Shown piece by piece: positions 1 to 9,254 of a stretch of DNA of 64,000 bases (position 1 is its first letter; the number at the start of each line of letters is the position of its first letter). The stretch is from Archangium violaceum. Its GTDB lineage: Bacteria > Myxococcota > Myxococcia > Myxococcales > Myxococcaceae. Position numbers and translations under genes: made by a program. The stretch spans positions 4,341,501 through 4,405,500 of the forward strand of contig NZ_CP069338.1 of assembly GCF_016859125.1 (NCBI RefSeq), in the 5' to 3' direction. The notes beneath the pieces were generated by a model. The model did not search any database and was not told the origin of the DNA. It worked only from the letters and a program-made list of their open reading frames with translations.

Positions 1-16
1 CATGACTCCGAGAAGG

Positions 17-1027
17 TCAGTAACCGGTCCGGGTCAGTCCCAACCAGAGTTGGAAGCCCATGAAGGACAGGTAGAGCAGGAGCAGGACGCCGCCCTCGGG
101 GCGGGTGATGGTCCAATCGAAGCTGATGGACATGGGAAAGAGGAGGAGGGTGATGCCCAGCAGCGCGGCGAGCGCCATCAGCCCTCCCGCGGGCAGTGGC
201 ACGGTGGCGAGGACCGCCACGAGCCCCAGGATGAACAGGGTGTTGAAGATGTTCGAGCCGACGATGTTGCCGAGCGCCATGTCTGTCTGACCCCGACGGA
301 TGGCCATGAAGCTCGTCACCAACTCGGGGAGCGTGGTGGCCAACGACACCACGGTGAGCCCGATGAGCTGCTGCGAGAGTCCCAACGCGGAGGCGGCACC
401 CACCGCGCCCGTTTCCCCCAGCTTTCCACCGAAGCCCAGCAGCGCCAGGCCTCCGAGCACCATGACCAGGGCCAGCTTCGTGGACACCACCGGCTCGCTC
501 TGGACGACGTCACTCACCTCTCCCGCCAACTCACGGCCCACCTCGGCCGGCTGGTGCGCCGAGCGCAGCACCATGCGCAGGACCAGGCCGAATCCCCCGA
601 GCAGGAGCAGCCCCTCGTACCGCGTCAGCCCCGGCTGTCCTCCGGCGACGCCACCGGGGATCAGGGCGAAGGTGATGAGCGCTGCCACGGTGCCGAGCAT
701 CACGGGCAGCTCGCGCTTGATGAGGGATGACTGCACCTTGATGGGCCGCAGCAGTGCGGACAGTCCGAGGATGAGCCCCGTGTTGCTCAAGCTCGAGCCC
801 ACCATGTTGCCGAAGCTCAGGGCCGTATCCCCGCTGAGCGCGACAGCGACATTGAGGGCCAGCTCCGGCGCGGAGGTGCCGAAGGCCATGATGGTGAGTC
901 CGATGGTGAGGGGGCGCATGCCCCCGCGCTCCGCGAGCACCACCGCTCCTCGCACGAGCAGGTCGCCTCCGAGCAGGAGCAGCACGACACCCGCGGCGAA
1001 GAGTCCCAGAGAAATCCACAAGCCCAT
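17..1027 (-). CDS. Calcium/sodium antiporter (CaCA family, YrbG-like)
   Basis: Predicted inner-membrane cation/Ca2+ exchanger of 336 residues, the usual length for bacterial K+-independent CaCA exchangers. It is almost entirely hydrophobic (about ten membrane helices) and carries the two alpha-repeats that form the ion site: GNMVGSSLSNTGLILG in the N-terminal half and GNIVGSNIFNTLFILG in the C-terminal half. The open frame extends upstream to 1168, but that extension is charged and unlike the family, so I start at the ATG whose product begins MGLWISL. The small secreted-protein gene lies 29 bp upstream on the same strand, so the two are probably cotranscribed. Ion specificity cannot be read from the sequence. 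Confidence 0.88.
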   Translation of the reverse strand: MGLWISLGLFAAGVVLLLLGGDLLVRGAVVLAERGGMRPLTIGLTIMAFGTSAPELALNVAVALSGDTALSFGNMVGSSLSNTGLILGLSALLRPIKVQSSLIKRELPVMLGTVAALITFALIPGGVAGGQPGLTRYEGLLLLGGFGLVLRMVLRSAHQPAEVGRELAGEVSDVVQSEPVVSTKLALVMVLGGLALLGFGGKLGETGAVGAASALGLSQQLIGLTVVSLATTLPELVTSFMAIRRGQTDMALGNIVGSNIFNTLFILGLVAVLATVPLPAGGLMALAALLGITLLLFPMSISFDWTITRPEGGVLLLLYLSFMGFQLWLGLTRTGY

Positions 1028-1056
1028 ACGCGCGCCAGCAAGCTCCTCCAAAGCGT

Positions 1057-1608
1057 CTACGGCGGGCCCAGGATGAGGGAGATCGTGGCGAGTGTCATCG
1101 CGGGGCCCTGCTTCGCGAGCGCGGGCGGAATCGAGAGCACCACGGGCCGCTCCGGCCGGCCTCCACACGAGCGTGAGCCTACGTAGACCCCGTCCTCGTT
1201 GGCCGTCAGGTCATAGCTGCACGGGCCCACGGTGCCGGTGAGCGACTCCTTACTGATGCTCAGCTCCGAGAGGCGGCCGTAGAAGGTGCCCCGCGCATGG
1301 GTGACGCCGTCCTTGTCCTCGAAGCTCAACCGGGTGAGCGTGCTGCCCACGGTGCCGCCCAGCTCCTCGCCGTTGAGGCCGAGGAACACCGTCCGGCCAA
1401 AGGCCCTGCCGCGCAGGGTCTTCCCGTCCCGGGAGAGCTGCAGGTCGGGCCCGGAGACGCTGTCCCCGTCCACCCGGGCCGTGATGGCGGCGTTCGGAGT
1501 GCGCAGGTAGAGGTACTGCCTCTCACCCTGGGCGGCCGCCGTCCCGAGAGCGAGCAGGGCGGCCATCCCGAGCGCTCCACCGAGGTTCTTCGCGGATGAG
1601 CGTTTCAT
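1057..1608 (-). CDS. Small secreted protein, function unknown
   Basis: A 183-residue product beginning MKRSSAKNLGG with a clear Sec signal peptide (positively charged N-terminus, an Ala/Leu core, likely cleavage near AAAQG around residue 27). The mature part is beta-rich in appearance, has one Cys pair (GPCSYD and RSCGG) that could form a disulfide, and matches no family I recognise. The upstream in-frame extension to 1788 overlaps the divergent phosphoesterase gene and lacks a signal sequence, so I reject it. It precedes the exchanger gene by 29 bp, which suggests an operon. A periplasmic or extracellular location is inferred. Confidence 0.7.
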   Translation of the reverse strand: MKRSSAKNLGGALGMAALLALGTAAAQGERQYLYLRTPNAAITARVDGDSVSGPDLQLSRDGKTLRGRAFGRTVFLGLNGEELGGTVGSTLTRLSFEDKDGVTHARGTFYGRLSELSISKESLTGTVGPCSYDLTANEDGVYVGSRSCGGRPERPVVLSIPPALAKQGPAMTLATISLILGPP

Positions 1609-1809
1609 GAGGGGAGGATAGGGACGGAGGAGTCCCCGTGTGCCATCCCCCTGCCCGGCCGCTCGTGGAGAGTGCCTCGGGGATGGCGTGCGCCGGCAGG
1701 AGGGCACGGCGGGCGTCCGCCCGGTTACCAGGCGGGCGAAGGGCGTGAGCGTTATGTACTGCCCCCAGACCCGGCCCGCCAGGGCCATCCGGCGAAGGAG
1801 CCAACCGAG

Positions 1810-3015
1810 GTGTCATCTCCGTCCAATGGTGCGAGCGCTCAGCAGCGGGACCTCCGCCCGGGCAGGGTGCCCGTGGGCCTCCTGCTGCGCGGCCTCCTGG
1901 TGCTGACGACGATGGTGGGGCTGGTGGCGGCGCTGCACTTCTACCTCGGGGTGCGGCTCATCTCGGACCCGGGGCTCGAACAGCCGTGGGCGGGGCTCGG
2001 CTGGGCGGTGCTGTGTCTGGGTTTCGCGTCCATTCCGGCGGCCATGGCGTCCACGCGGATGCGGCCCTCATGGATGGAGCAGGTGCTGCACTGGGGCGGC
2101 ATGCTCTGGATGGGGGCTTTCGGGCTGTTGCTGACGGCCACGGTGGCGGCGGACGTGGTGGGGTGGGTGTGGCGGCTCGTGGGCCCGGCGCCATTGCTGG
2201 CGCGGGACAAGGCGCTGGCGGTGGTGGGGCTGGTGGTGCCGGCGATGCTGTTCGCCTTCCGCACGGCGCGGGCTCCGGCTCGCGTGGAGCGGGTGACGGT
2301 GCCCGTGAAGGGATTGGGCGCGGGGATGTCGGGCATGAAGGTGGTGCAGATTTCGGACATCCACATCGGCCCCACGCTGGACCGCAGGTTCATGCGGCGG
2401 GTGGTGGAGCAGGTGAACGCGCTCGCGCCGGACCTGGTGGCGGTGACGGGGGACCTGGTGGATGGCGGCGTCTCGCGGCTGCGCGACGAGGTGGCGCCCC
2501 TGGCGGAGCTGCGCGCGCCGCTGGGCGTCTACTACGTCACGGGCAACCACGAGTACTACCACGGGGGCGCCGCCTGGTCCGCCGAGGTGGCGCGTTTGGG
2601 ATTGACGGTACTGCTCAACGCGCACCGCGTGGTGGAGCGCGGGGGCGCGCGCCTGACGGTGGCGGGGGTGACGGACCTGGAGGGCGGGAGGATGGAGCCA
2701 TCGCACGCGTGCCGGCCGGACGTGGCGCTCGCGGGGGCTCCGGAGGGGGTTCCTCGCCTGCTGCTCGCGCACCAGCCGCGCGTGGCGGTGTTGGCGAAGG
2801 CGTTGGGTGTGGACCTGCAGCTCTCCGGGCACACGCATGGCGGGCAGATGTTCCCCTTCATGGCCTTCGTGAAGCTGCAGCAGCCCGTCATCCAGGGACT
2901 GGCCACCATCGCCGGGGTGCGCGTCTACACGAACCGCGGCACCGGCTACTGGGGCCCTCCGCTGCGCCTGGGGCCCGCGCCTGAAATCACCGAGCTGACG
3001 CTCGTGAGCGCGTAG
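1810..3015 (+). CDS. Membrane-anchored metallophosphoesterase (YkuE/YaeI-like)
   Basis: A 401-residue calcineurin-like phosphoesterase. The N-terminal ~165 residues contain about four hydrophobic segments. The C-terminal domain has the full metal-binding set: SDIHIG (D183, H185), GDLVDGG, GNHE (N246, H247) and GHTHGGQ (H341, H343). This order matches the YkuE/YaeI subfamily, whose best-known members act on UDP-2,3-diacylglucosamine-type lipids, but the substrate here is unknown. I choose the GTG at 1810 because a strong ribosome-binding site, GAAGGAG, ends 9 bases before it. An earlier in-frame start at 1672 would add a low-complexity leader with no such site. It is divergent from the secreted-protein/exchanger pair. 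Confidence 0.87.
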   Translation: MSSPSNGASAQQRDLRPGRVPVGLLLRGLLVLTTMVGLVAALHFYLGVRLISDPGLEQPWAGLGWAVLCLGFASIPAAMASTRMRPSWMEQVLHWGGMLWMGAFGLLLTATVAADVVGWVWRLVGPAPLLARDKALAVVGLVVPAMLFAFRTARAPARVERVTVPVKGLGAGMSGMKVVQISDIHIGPTLDRRFMRRVVEQVNALAPDLVAVTGDLVDGGVSRLRDEVAPLAELRAPLGVYYVTGNHEYYHGGAAWSAEVARLGLTVLLNAHRVVERGGARLTVAGVTDLEGGRMEPSHACRPDVALAGAPEGVPRLLLAHQPRVAVLAKALGVDLQLSGHTHGGQMFPFMAFVKLQQPVIQGLATIAGVRVYTNRGTGYWGPPLRLGPAPEITELTLVSA

Positions 3016-3099
3016 CTGGGGTACGCACGGGGTTCACTGCCCGTCTCCCGGGGCGCGGACGCGTTGCCCGCCGTTCTCCCCCGGCGTTAGGCTGCGCCC

Positions 3100-3564
3100 G
3101 TGCCTTCCGAGCCCCCTTCCCGACAGCCGCAGGGCGATGCACGCCCCCGGAGCCGGGCCACCTCCACGTCCATCCGCGTCCTCTTCGTGGCCGATTCGCC
3201 CGCGCTGCGTGACGCCGCCCGGCGCGAGCTGTCCCCGGGCTTCGAGCTGCTCCCCGCCAACACGTTCGCCCTGGCCCTGCCCCTGCTCGACGTGGAGCCG
3301 GCCCCCGCGGCCATCCTCATCGACCTGGGCCTCGCGGACGCGAAGGGGTCGGCGGACTTCCTCGCCACACTCGTCGAGCGCGACTACCCGGGCCCACGCA
3401 TTCTTTTGTCCAACAAGTTTCGTCCCGAGGAAGCCGCCACCCTCAGTCAGGCCAGCATCATCCACTTCGCGCTCGCCTCGCCCTGGGCCGCCGGGGAGCT
3501 GCGCGCCGTCGTGGAGGCCGCGCTCGGCTTCCGCCCCTTCCCAGGTTCCCTGCACGCCATCTGA
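3100..3564 (+). CDS. Stand-alone response-regulator receiver-like protein, degenerate
   Basis: A 154-residue protein with a GTG start. After a ~25-residue Pro/Arg-rich leader it shows a receiver-type fold: beta-1 with an acidic turn (VLFVADSP), beta-3 with the candidate phospho-acceptor in ILIDLG (D75), and beta-4 ending in ILLSNK. The position of the invariant Lys of the K-P motif reads FALASPW, so the lysine is missing. Many myxobacterial single-domain receivers are atypical in this way and act without normal phosphorylation. Nothing in the neighbourhood (phosphoesterase upstream, DUF2062 downstream) identifies a kinase partner. Confidence 0.65.
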   Translation: MPSEPPSRQPQGDARPRSRATSTSIRVLFVADSPALRDAARRELSPGFELLPANTFALALPLLDVEPAPAAILIDLGLADAKGSADFLATLVERDYPGPRILLSNKFRPEEAATLSQASIIHFALASPWAAGELRAVVEAALGFRPFPGSLHAI

Positions 3565-3681
3565 GGGTGGGTGGCAGGCGTGTGACTGGAATCCCTCACG
3601 ACATCCTGCGCACGCGCCGGCTTCGCATTATCCTGGCACCGGTCCCGGAGGAATCCGGCCTGCGAAGAGTGGTGGTGGACC

Positions 3682-4227
3682 GTGTCGTCGTGGTGGAAGG
3701 CCTCGAAGAGGAAGCTGCGTCGGGCTCGCGTACGGTTGCTGCGCGGTTCGGGTGCGCCGGGGGAGATCGCTGGCGGCATGGCGCTCGGGTTGTTCATCGC
3801 CCTGTTGCCCATCATGGGCCTCCAACTCCCCCTGGCCCTCGTCATCGCGGAGCTGTTCCGCCGACTGACGAATTTCCAGCTCTCGCGCGTCGCCGCCGCC
3901 GCGGGCGTGTGGATCAACAACCCCGTCACCGCCGCTCCCGTCTACGGGCTGTGCTACCTCGTCGGCCGCCCCATCGCGCACCGCCTCCTGCCGCTCTCCG
4001 CGCCGAGGGCCGGGAGCCAATCCGCGGGCTTCGACCTGGGCGCGCTCTCCGGTCCTGATGCGCTCGAGGTGGGGCTCGGACTCGTCATCGGAGGCGTGCT
4101 GCTGGGAGTGCCCACCGCGTGGTTGGGGTACCGCATCACCTACGGCATGGTGTCCCGTCACCAGGCGCGCCGTGAGGAGCGCCGGGCCCGCAGGGCGCGC
4201 GGTCTGAGGATGGCTCCCGAGGCGTAG
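3682..4227 (+). CDS. DUF2062 family membrane protein
   Basis: A 181-residue protein with a GTG start. A basic N-terminus is followed by GEIAGGMALGLFIALLP, the typical beginning of DUF2062. The family signature region follows, with the segment WINNPVTAAPVYGLCYLVG near residues 76-94, and a second hydrophobic hairpin lies near residues 130-155. The C-terminus is very Arg-rich and cytoplasmic-looking. DUF2062 proteins are small inner-membrane proteins without an established reaction, sometimes found fused to glycosyltransferases. No such fusion is present here. Confidence 0.8.
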   Translation: MSSWWKASKRKLRRARVRLLRGSGAPGEIAGGMALGLFIALLPIMGLQLPLALVIAELFRRLTNFQLSRVAAAAGVWINNPVTAAPVYGLCYLVGRPIAHRLLPLSAPRAGSQSAGFDLGALSGPDALEVGLGLVIGGVLLGVPTAWLGYRITYGMVSRHQARREERRARRARGLRMAPEA

Positions 4228-4318
4228 TCGCCCGCCTGGCTGCCTCGCGTCGGTGCGCCACCCTCGGTGGGACGCTCGACACCCGCCATTCTCAGCAAGC
4301 GGGAAAAGTTTGTCGTAT

Positions 4319-4348
4319 TTGAACCCACATCCACGATGACACTAATCT
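4319..4348 (+). promoter_or_regulatory. Candidate promoter of the M36 protease gene
   Basis: The 261-base gap before the protease contains an A/T-rich island that stands out from the surrounding GC-rich sequence. TTGAAC at 4319-4324 and ACTAAT at 4341-4346 are 16 bases apart and resemble sigma-70 -35 and -10 boxes at four of six positions each. The leader would be about 140 nt. The match is by eye only. Confidence 0.3.
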
Positions 4349-4488
4349 TTCATTCAGGTGACAGTTCGTCATCTGGGAGCCACCTGGAGTGGAGTGGCAA
4401 GGTGTCGCGGCAATGGGGCCGGGACATCTCGTCGAGGTCTCGAAGGAGCTCCCACCCCCCAAGCAGTTGAAACAGGGAGCATCCCCAC

Positions 4489-7400
4489 GTGAGAAGGTTG
4501 GTTGCCACGCTGTCTGGGCTGGCGCTGGTGTTGTCGGGTGCCGGCGCCTCGGCTCGGACGTTGCCGAACTACGATGCACTGCAGGATGCGAAGCCCGCGG
4601 GTCGAGCCACCGCGGGTTTCAAGCTGGTGAACGCGAAGGGTGCGCGCGTCGCGCATCGCGATTCGCTGACCGATTCGCCCACGTTCGTCTGGGTCAACAA
4701 GAGCGGCGCCCCCTCGAAGATGAGCGCGCAGTTCTCGAAGATGGCCCCGGAGAAGGCCGCGCTGGCGCAGCTGGCGGATCATGCTCCCCTCTACGGACTG
4801 AGCTCCTTCGAGACGGCGGGCGCGCGGGTGGCCTCCGTCAGCAAGAACCGCCAGGGCGTCAAGGTGGTCACGCTGGTGCAGGAGGCGGCGGGGATCGAGG
4901 TCTTCCGTCAGTCCCTCCACCTGATGCTCAACCGGAACAATGAGCTGGTGGCCATCTCCGGCAACCTCTCCAAGCACGTGTCGTCGGAGGTGCCCGCCGC
5001 GCGCGTGCGCTTCCAGCTGCCGGCCTCCGAGGCCATCGCCGTGGCCTACAAGGACCTGACCGGCCATGTGCTGGATGGGAGCCTGCTCACGCGGGTGAAC
5101 AAGCTGGACTCCGGCAAGTACGTGCACTACTCGCTGGCCTCCTACGCGCGCCCGCTGGCGGAGGAGCTGGTCATCCCGGCCCGCGCGAAGCAGGTGCTCT
5201 TCTCGCTGCCCAACGCGCTGGTGCCCGCGTACTACGTGGAGCTCAACACGGGCAGCCCGGACGCCAAGGACTCGGACTACTACTCCTACGTCGTGTCCGC
5301 GGTCGACGGCCGGCTGCTGATGCGCAACAACCTGACGGCGGACGCGGAGTTCAGCTACCGCGTCTTCGCGGACTCGACGCCTCCGTACACGCCGCACGAC
5401 GGTCCCTCGGGCACCAACGCCACGCCGCACCCCACGGGCACGCCGGATGGCTTCCTCCCGTCGTTCGTTCCGCCCGCCCTGGTCACCCTCCAGAACGTCC
5501 CCTTCAGCCAGAACGATCCCTGGCTGCCGGCCGACGCCACGGAGACCAGGGGTAACAACGTGGACGCGTACGCGGACCTCGTCGCGCCGGACAACTACAA
5601 CGCTGGCGACCTGCGCCCCACGATCACCGCGCCGGGCGTGTTCGACCGGACCATGCTGTTCGACATCCAGCCGAACGCCAACGCGGATCAGATCGCCGCG
5701 GCCACCACCAGCTTGTTCTTCCTGAACAACTGGCTGCACGACTGGTACTACGACGCGGGCTTCGACGAGGCCTCTGGCAACGCGCAGGCCGACAACTACG
5801 GCCGTGGCGGTCTGGCCAATGACGCCATCCGCGCGCAGGCGCAGGACTACAGCGGCACCAACAACGCCAACATGTCCACGCCGGCGGACGGCGCGTCCCC
5901 GCGCATGCAGATGTACCTGTTCTCCGGGGTGCAGGACGCGCACCTGACGGCGAACGCGCCCGCGTCCGTCGCGGGTAACTACGAGGTGGGTGTTGCCTCC
6001 GGCTTCGGTCCGCAGTCCTTCGACGTCACCGGCGACGTGGTGATTGCCCAGGACGAGTCCAACGCCTCCGGTGCCTCCACCACCGACGCGTGCACCGCGC
6101 TCACCAACGCGGCGGACGTGGCCGGGAAGATCGCCCTCGTGGACCGTGGCTCGTGCAACTTCACGGTCAAGGTGGCGAACGCGCAGACGGCGGGCGCCAT
6201 CGGCGTCATCATCGCGGACCACCTGGAGGGCCCGGTCGCGGGCATCGGCGGAGACTCCGCGGGCATCACCATCCCCACGCTGCGCATCACGCTCGCGGAC
6301 GGCAACACGCTGCGCGCCGCCGCCGGGCTCAACGTGACGCTGTTCCGCGCGCCGACCATCAACCTGGACGGCACGGTGGACAACGTCATCGTGGCGCACG
6401 AGTGGGGTCACTACATCAGCAACCGCCTCGTCCAGAACTCGGCCGGTCTGGTCAACAACCAGGGCCGGTCCATGGGCGAGGGCTGGGGTGACTTCACCGC
6501 GCTGCTGATGATCACGCGCCCGGAGGACATCAACGTCCCCGCCAACGCCGACTGGAACGGTGCCTACGGCGCGGCCGAGTTCGCCACGCGTGGCAGCTCC
6601 GCGAACTCCACGTTCTTCGGCATCCGTCGCGTGACCTACTCGGCGGACATGGCCAAGAACGCGCTGACGTTCCGCCACATCATGGACGGCGTGGCGCTGC
6701 CGACCACGATGCCCCTCTCCAACAATGGCCTGCCCAACTCCGAGGTCCACAACGCGGGTGAGGTCTGGGCCACCATGCTGTGGGAGTGCTACGTGTCGCT
6801 CCTGCGTGCGCATCCGTTCCAGGAGGCGCAGGACCGCATGAAGAGCTACCTGGTCAACGGGTACAAGATGACGCCCGCGGCGCCCACCTTCCTGGAGGCG
6901 CGTGACGCGGTGCTCGCGGCGGCCTTCGCCAACGACCCGGCCGATGGCGAGCGCCTCTGGGCGGCCTTCGCCAGGCGTGGTGCGGGCGTGGGCGCGGTGG
7001 CTCCGGACAAGTACTCCACCAACCACCTGGGCGTGGTGGAGAGCTTCGACCTGGGGGTGAACGTGGAGTTCGTCTCCGCCACCTTCGCCGATGACCTCGC
7101 GACCGGCTCCTGCGACAAGGACGGTATCCTGGACAACGGTGAGACGGGCCGGCTGATCATCACCGTGCGCAACTCGGGCTCGACGGTGGCCAGGAACACC
7201 AGCGTCACCGTGTTCTCCAGCACGCGCGGCGTGACGGTGGGCAATGGTGGCACCGCGACCTTCCCGGAGATTCCCGTGGGCGGCGCGGGCGAGGTGTCCG
7301 TGCCCGTGTCGCTCCACAACGCGGGAACGGGTGCGCTCGTCAACTTCGACTTCGCCTTCCGTGACGAGCACCAGGCGCAGCCGGGTGACAAGACCGACTC

Positions 7401-9000
7401 GCTGACCATCAAGGCGAACTACGACGAGGCTCTCGCCACCAGCGCCACGGAGAACGTGGAGGCCAGCCAGCTGCCGTGGCGCACCGAGTTCGACGACACC
7501 CTGTCCGAGGGCGAGTTCGGTATCGTCGAGTTCTCCGACCTCAACCGGGCCTTCTACGGCCCGAACATCGGCGCGGGGAGCGACATCCGCCTCATCACCC
7601 CGCCGCTCGAGGTGAGCACCGACAAGCCGCTCGTCGTCTCCTTCGATCATGCCTATGACTTCGAGTTCGACAGCAGCGGTTTCTACGACGGCGCCGTCAT
7701 CGAGCTGTCCGAGGACAATGGCGCGACGTGGGTGGACATCGGCGGCCCGGCGTACACCGGCACGCTCATCACGTACGCCGAGAACCAGAACCCGCTGCAG
7801 GGCCGGAAGGCCTTCGTGGGCACCACCGCGGACTTCCCCACGTTCACGAACACGACGCTGAACCTGGGCTCGGCCTACGCGGGCAAGACGGTGCTGCTCC
7901 GCTTCCGCATCGGCTCGGACAACTCCGCCGCGTTCACGGGCTGGGTGCTGGACAACCTGTCCTTCTCCGGCATCACCAACACTCCGTTCACGAGCATCGT
8001 CGAGGAGAACAACGTGTGCTCGAACCGTCCCCCCGTGGCCAACGCCGGCGCGGGCGTGACGGTGGCGGAGCGCTCGACGGTGACCCTGACCGGCAGCGCG
8101 TCCGACGTGGATGGTGACAGCCTGAGCTACAGCTGGACGCAGGTGTCCGGCCCGGCGGTGACCCTGTCCGGCGCCGACACGCTCGAGCCGTCCTTCACCG
8201 CTCCCACGGTGACCAGCGACAGCGACGTGGTGCTGAAGCTGACCGTCAGCGATGGCAGCACCACGGCCAGCGACACCGTGACCGTGCACGTGAAGAACGT
8301 CAACCACGCGCCCACCGTGAACGCGGGTCTGGACGGTGCCGTGAAGTCGGGCGAGAGCTTCACGCTGAGCGGCTCGGCGAGCGACACGGATGGGGACACC
8401 CTCAGCGCCTACTGGGTGCAGGTGTCCGGCACTCCGGTGGCTCTGTCCGGTGCCAACACGCTGCAGGCCACCTTCACCGCGCCCCAGACGGCCTCCGGTG
8501 AGACGCTCACCTTCGTGCTGCTGGTGAGCGACGGCTCGGTGACCACCAGCGACCTGGTGGATGTCACCGTCACGCCCGCCGACCCTGTCGAGAACCAGGC
8601 GCCGGTGGCCAATGCCCGCGTCATCCTCTCCGGTAAGCAGACCTCGCTGACGCTCGATGGCTCGGGCTCCAGCGATCCCGAGGGCGAGGCGCTCACCTAC
8701 AAGTGGGAGCAGACGGGTGGCCCGGCCCTGCAGCTCGGCGATGCCAACCAGGCGGTGCTGAGCGTGGACGTGACCGAGGAGGCCACATACACCTTCCGTC
8801 TCACCGTGACGGATGCCCACGGCGCCACGAACAGCGCCACCGTGGAGGCCACGGCCAAGCCCGACACCGGCAACGGCGGCGGGGATGACGATGATGACCA
8901 TGACCACGGTGGCTGCTCCGCCACCGGTGGTGGTGCCCCGGCCGGTCTGCTCGGCCTGGCGCTCATGGGTCTGCTGAACCGTCGTCGCCGGATGAACTGA
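4489..9000 (+). CDS. Extracellular M36 (fungalysin-type) metalloprotease with PA insert, three PKD-like repeats and MYXO-CTERM tail
   Basis: A 1503-residue secreted protease. In order: signal peptide (1-23); FTP/propeptide-like region to about residue 270; M36 catalytic domain with zinc motif HEWGH (637-641) and downstream glutamate ligand in GEGWGDF (E664); a protease-associated insert (about 530-620, containing VDRGSCNF) between the N-terminal part of the domain and the zinc site; a jelly-roll-like segment; three ~95-residue PKD/Ig-like repeats starting near 1181, 1274 and 1370; an Asp/His-rich linker; and a C-terminal GCSATGGG motif with a hydrophobic stretch and RRRR. That last element is the MYXO-CTERM sorting signal (C1476). 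The GTG at 4489 has GGGAG nine bases upstream. A role in predatory or nutritional proteolysis is inferred. Confidence 0.92.
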   Translation: MRRLVATLSGLALVLSGAGASARTLPNYDALQDAKPAGRATAGFKLVNAKGARVAHRDSLTDSPTFVWVNKSGAPSKMSAQFSKMAPEKAALAQLADHAPLYGLSSFETAGARVASVSKNRQGVKVVTLVQEAAGIEVFRQSLHLMLNRNNELVAISGNLSKHVSSEVPAARVRFQLPASEAIAVAYKDLTGHVLDGSLLTRVNKLDSGKYVHYSLASYARPLAEELVIPARAKQVLFSLPNALVPAYYVELNTGSPDAKDSDYYSYVVSAVDGRLLMRNNLTADAEFSYRVFADSTPPYTPHDGPSGTNATPHPTGTPDGFLPSFVPPALVTLQNVPFSQNDPWLPADATETRGNNVDAYADLVAPDNYNAGDLRPTITAPGVFDRTMLFDIQPNANADQIAAATTSLFFLNNWLHDWYYDAGFDEASGNAQADNYGRGGLANDAIRAQAQDYSGTNNANMSTPADGASPRMQMYLFSGVQDAHLTANAPASVAGNYEVGVASGFGPQSFDVTGDVVIAQDESNASGASTTDACTALTNAADVAGKIALVDRGSCNFTVKVANAQTAGAIGVIIADHLEGPVAGIGGDSAGITIPTLRITLADGNTLRAAAGLNVTLFRAPTINLDGTVDNVIVAHEWGHYISNRLVQNSAGLVNNQGRSMGEGWGDFTALLMITRPEDINVPANADWNGAYGAAEFATRGSSANSTFFGIRRVTYSADMAKNALTFRHIMDGVALPTTMPLSNNGLPNSEVHNAGEVWATMLWECYVSLLRAHPFQEAQDRMKSYLVNGYKMTPAAPTFLEARDAVLAAAFANDPADGERLWAAFARRGAGVGAVAPDKYSTNHLGVVESFDLGVNVEFVSATFADDLATGSCDKDGILDNGETGRLIITVRNSGSTVARNTSVTVFSSTRGVTVGNGGTATFPEIPVGGAGEVSVPVSLHNAGTGALVNFDFAFRDEHQAQPGDKTDSLTIKANYDEALATSATENVEASQLPWRTEFDDTLSEGEFGIVEFSDLNRAFYGPNIGAGSDIRLITPPLEVSTDKPLVVSFDHAYDFEFDSSGFYDGAVIELSEDNGATWVDIGGPAYTGTLITYAENQNPLQGRKAFVGTTADFPTFTNTTLNLGSAYAGKTVLLRFRIGSDNSAAFTGWVLDNLSFSGITNTPFTSIVEENNVCSNRPPVANAGAGVTVAERSTVTLTGSASDVDGDSLSYSWTQVSGPAVTLSGADTLEPSFTAPTVTSDSDVVLKLTVSDGSTTASDTVTVHVKNVNHAPTVNAGLDGAVKSGESFTLSGSASDTDGDTLSAYWVQVSGTPVALSGANTLQATFTAPQTASGETLTFVLLVSDGSVTTSDLVDVTVTPADPVENQAPVANARVILSGKQTSLTLDGSGSSDPEGEALTYKWEQTGGPALQLGDANQAVLSVDVTEEATYTFRLTVTDAHGATNSATVEATAKPDTGNGGGDDDDDHDHGGCSATGGGAPAGLLGLALMGLLNRRRRMN

Positions 9001-9009
9001 GACGTGGAA

Positions 9010-9041
9010 GCCCTCCTCCTTCCATCCGGGAGGGGGAGGGC
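9010..9041 (+). terminator. GC-rich hairpin after the protease gene
   Basis: Arms GCCCTCCTCCTTCC (9010-9023) and GGGAGGGGGAGGGC (9028-9041) pair over most of their length around a 4-base loop, beginning 10 bases after the protease stop. No T-run follows, so it could be a processing or attenuation structure instead of an intrinsic terminator. Confidence 0.45.
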
Positions 9042-9101
9042 GCCGCGCGGCCCGGGCTTTAGGATTCCAGGCTGAGCGGTGCGAACCCGATGTGTCGTGC
9101 T

Positions 9102-9140
9102 CCGGCGGCCGGCGCCCTCCACCAGGGGGCCGGCCGCCGG
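9102..9140. terminator. Long perfect inverted repeat between protease and lipoprotein genes
   Basis: A perfect 12-bp inverted repeat, CCGGCGGCCGGC (9102-9113) with GCCGGCCGCCGG (9129-9140), whose loop can itself pair CCCT with AGGG. It is the strongest hairpin in this gap and lies ~100 bases after the protease stop and ~115 bases before the next start. It is probably a second transcription stop, although no T-tract follows. Confidence 0.45.
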
Positions 9141-9254
9141 TCTGCTTGAGGGCCCTTTCTGCTCCGGGTGGCTCTGCCGTCACGGTGCCGTCACTCCTCC
9201 TTCGCTAGTTCACCGCGCTCGCCACATATGGGAATCAAAACCGAGGGGGGAATC

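Noticed and set aside
4369-9183. A 1604-codon open frame antisense to the M36 protease
   Set aside because: It is a consequence of GC-rich third positions. Its translation is His/Arg/Val/Gly low-complexity with no domain, and the plus strand has an unmistakable protease.
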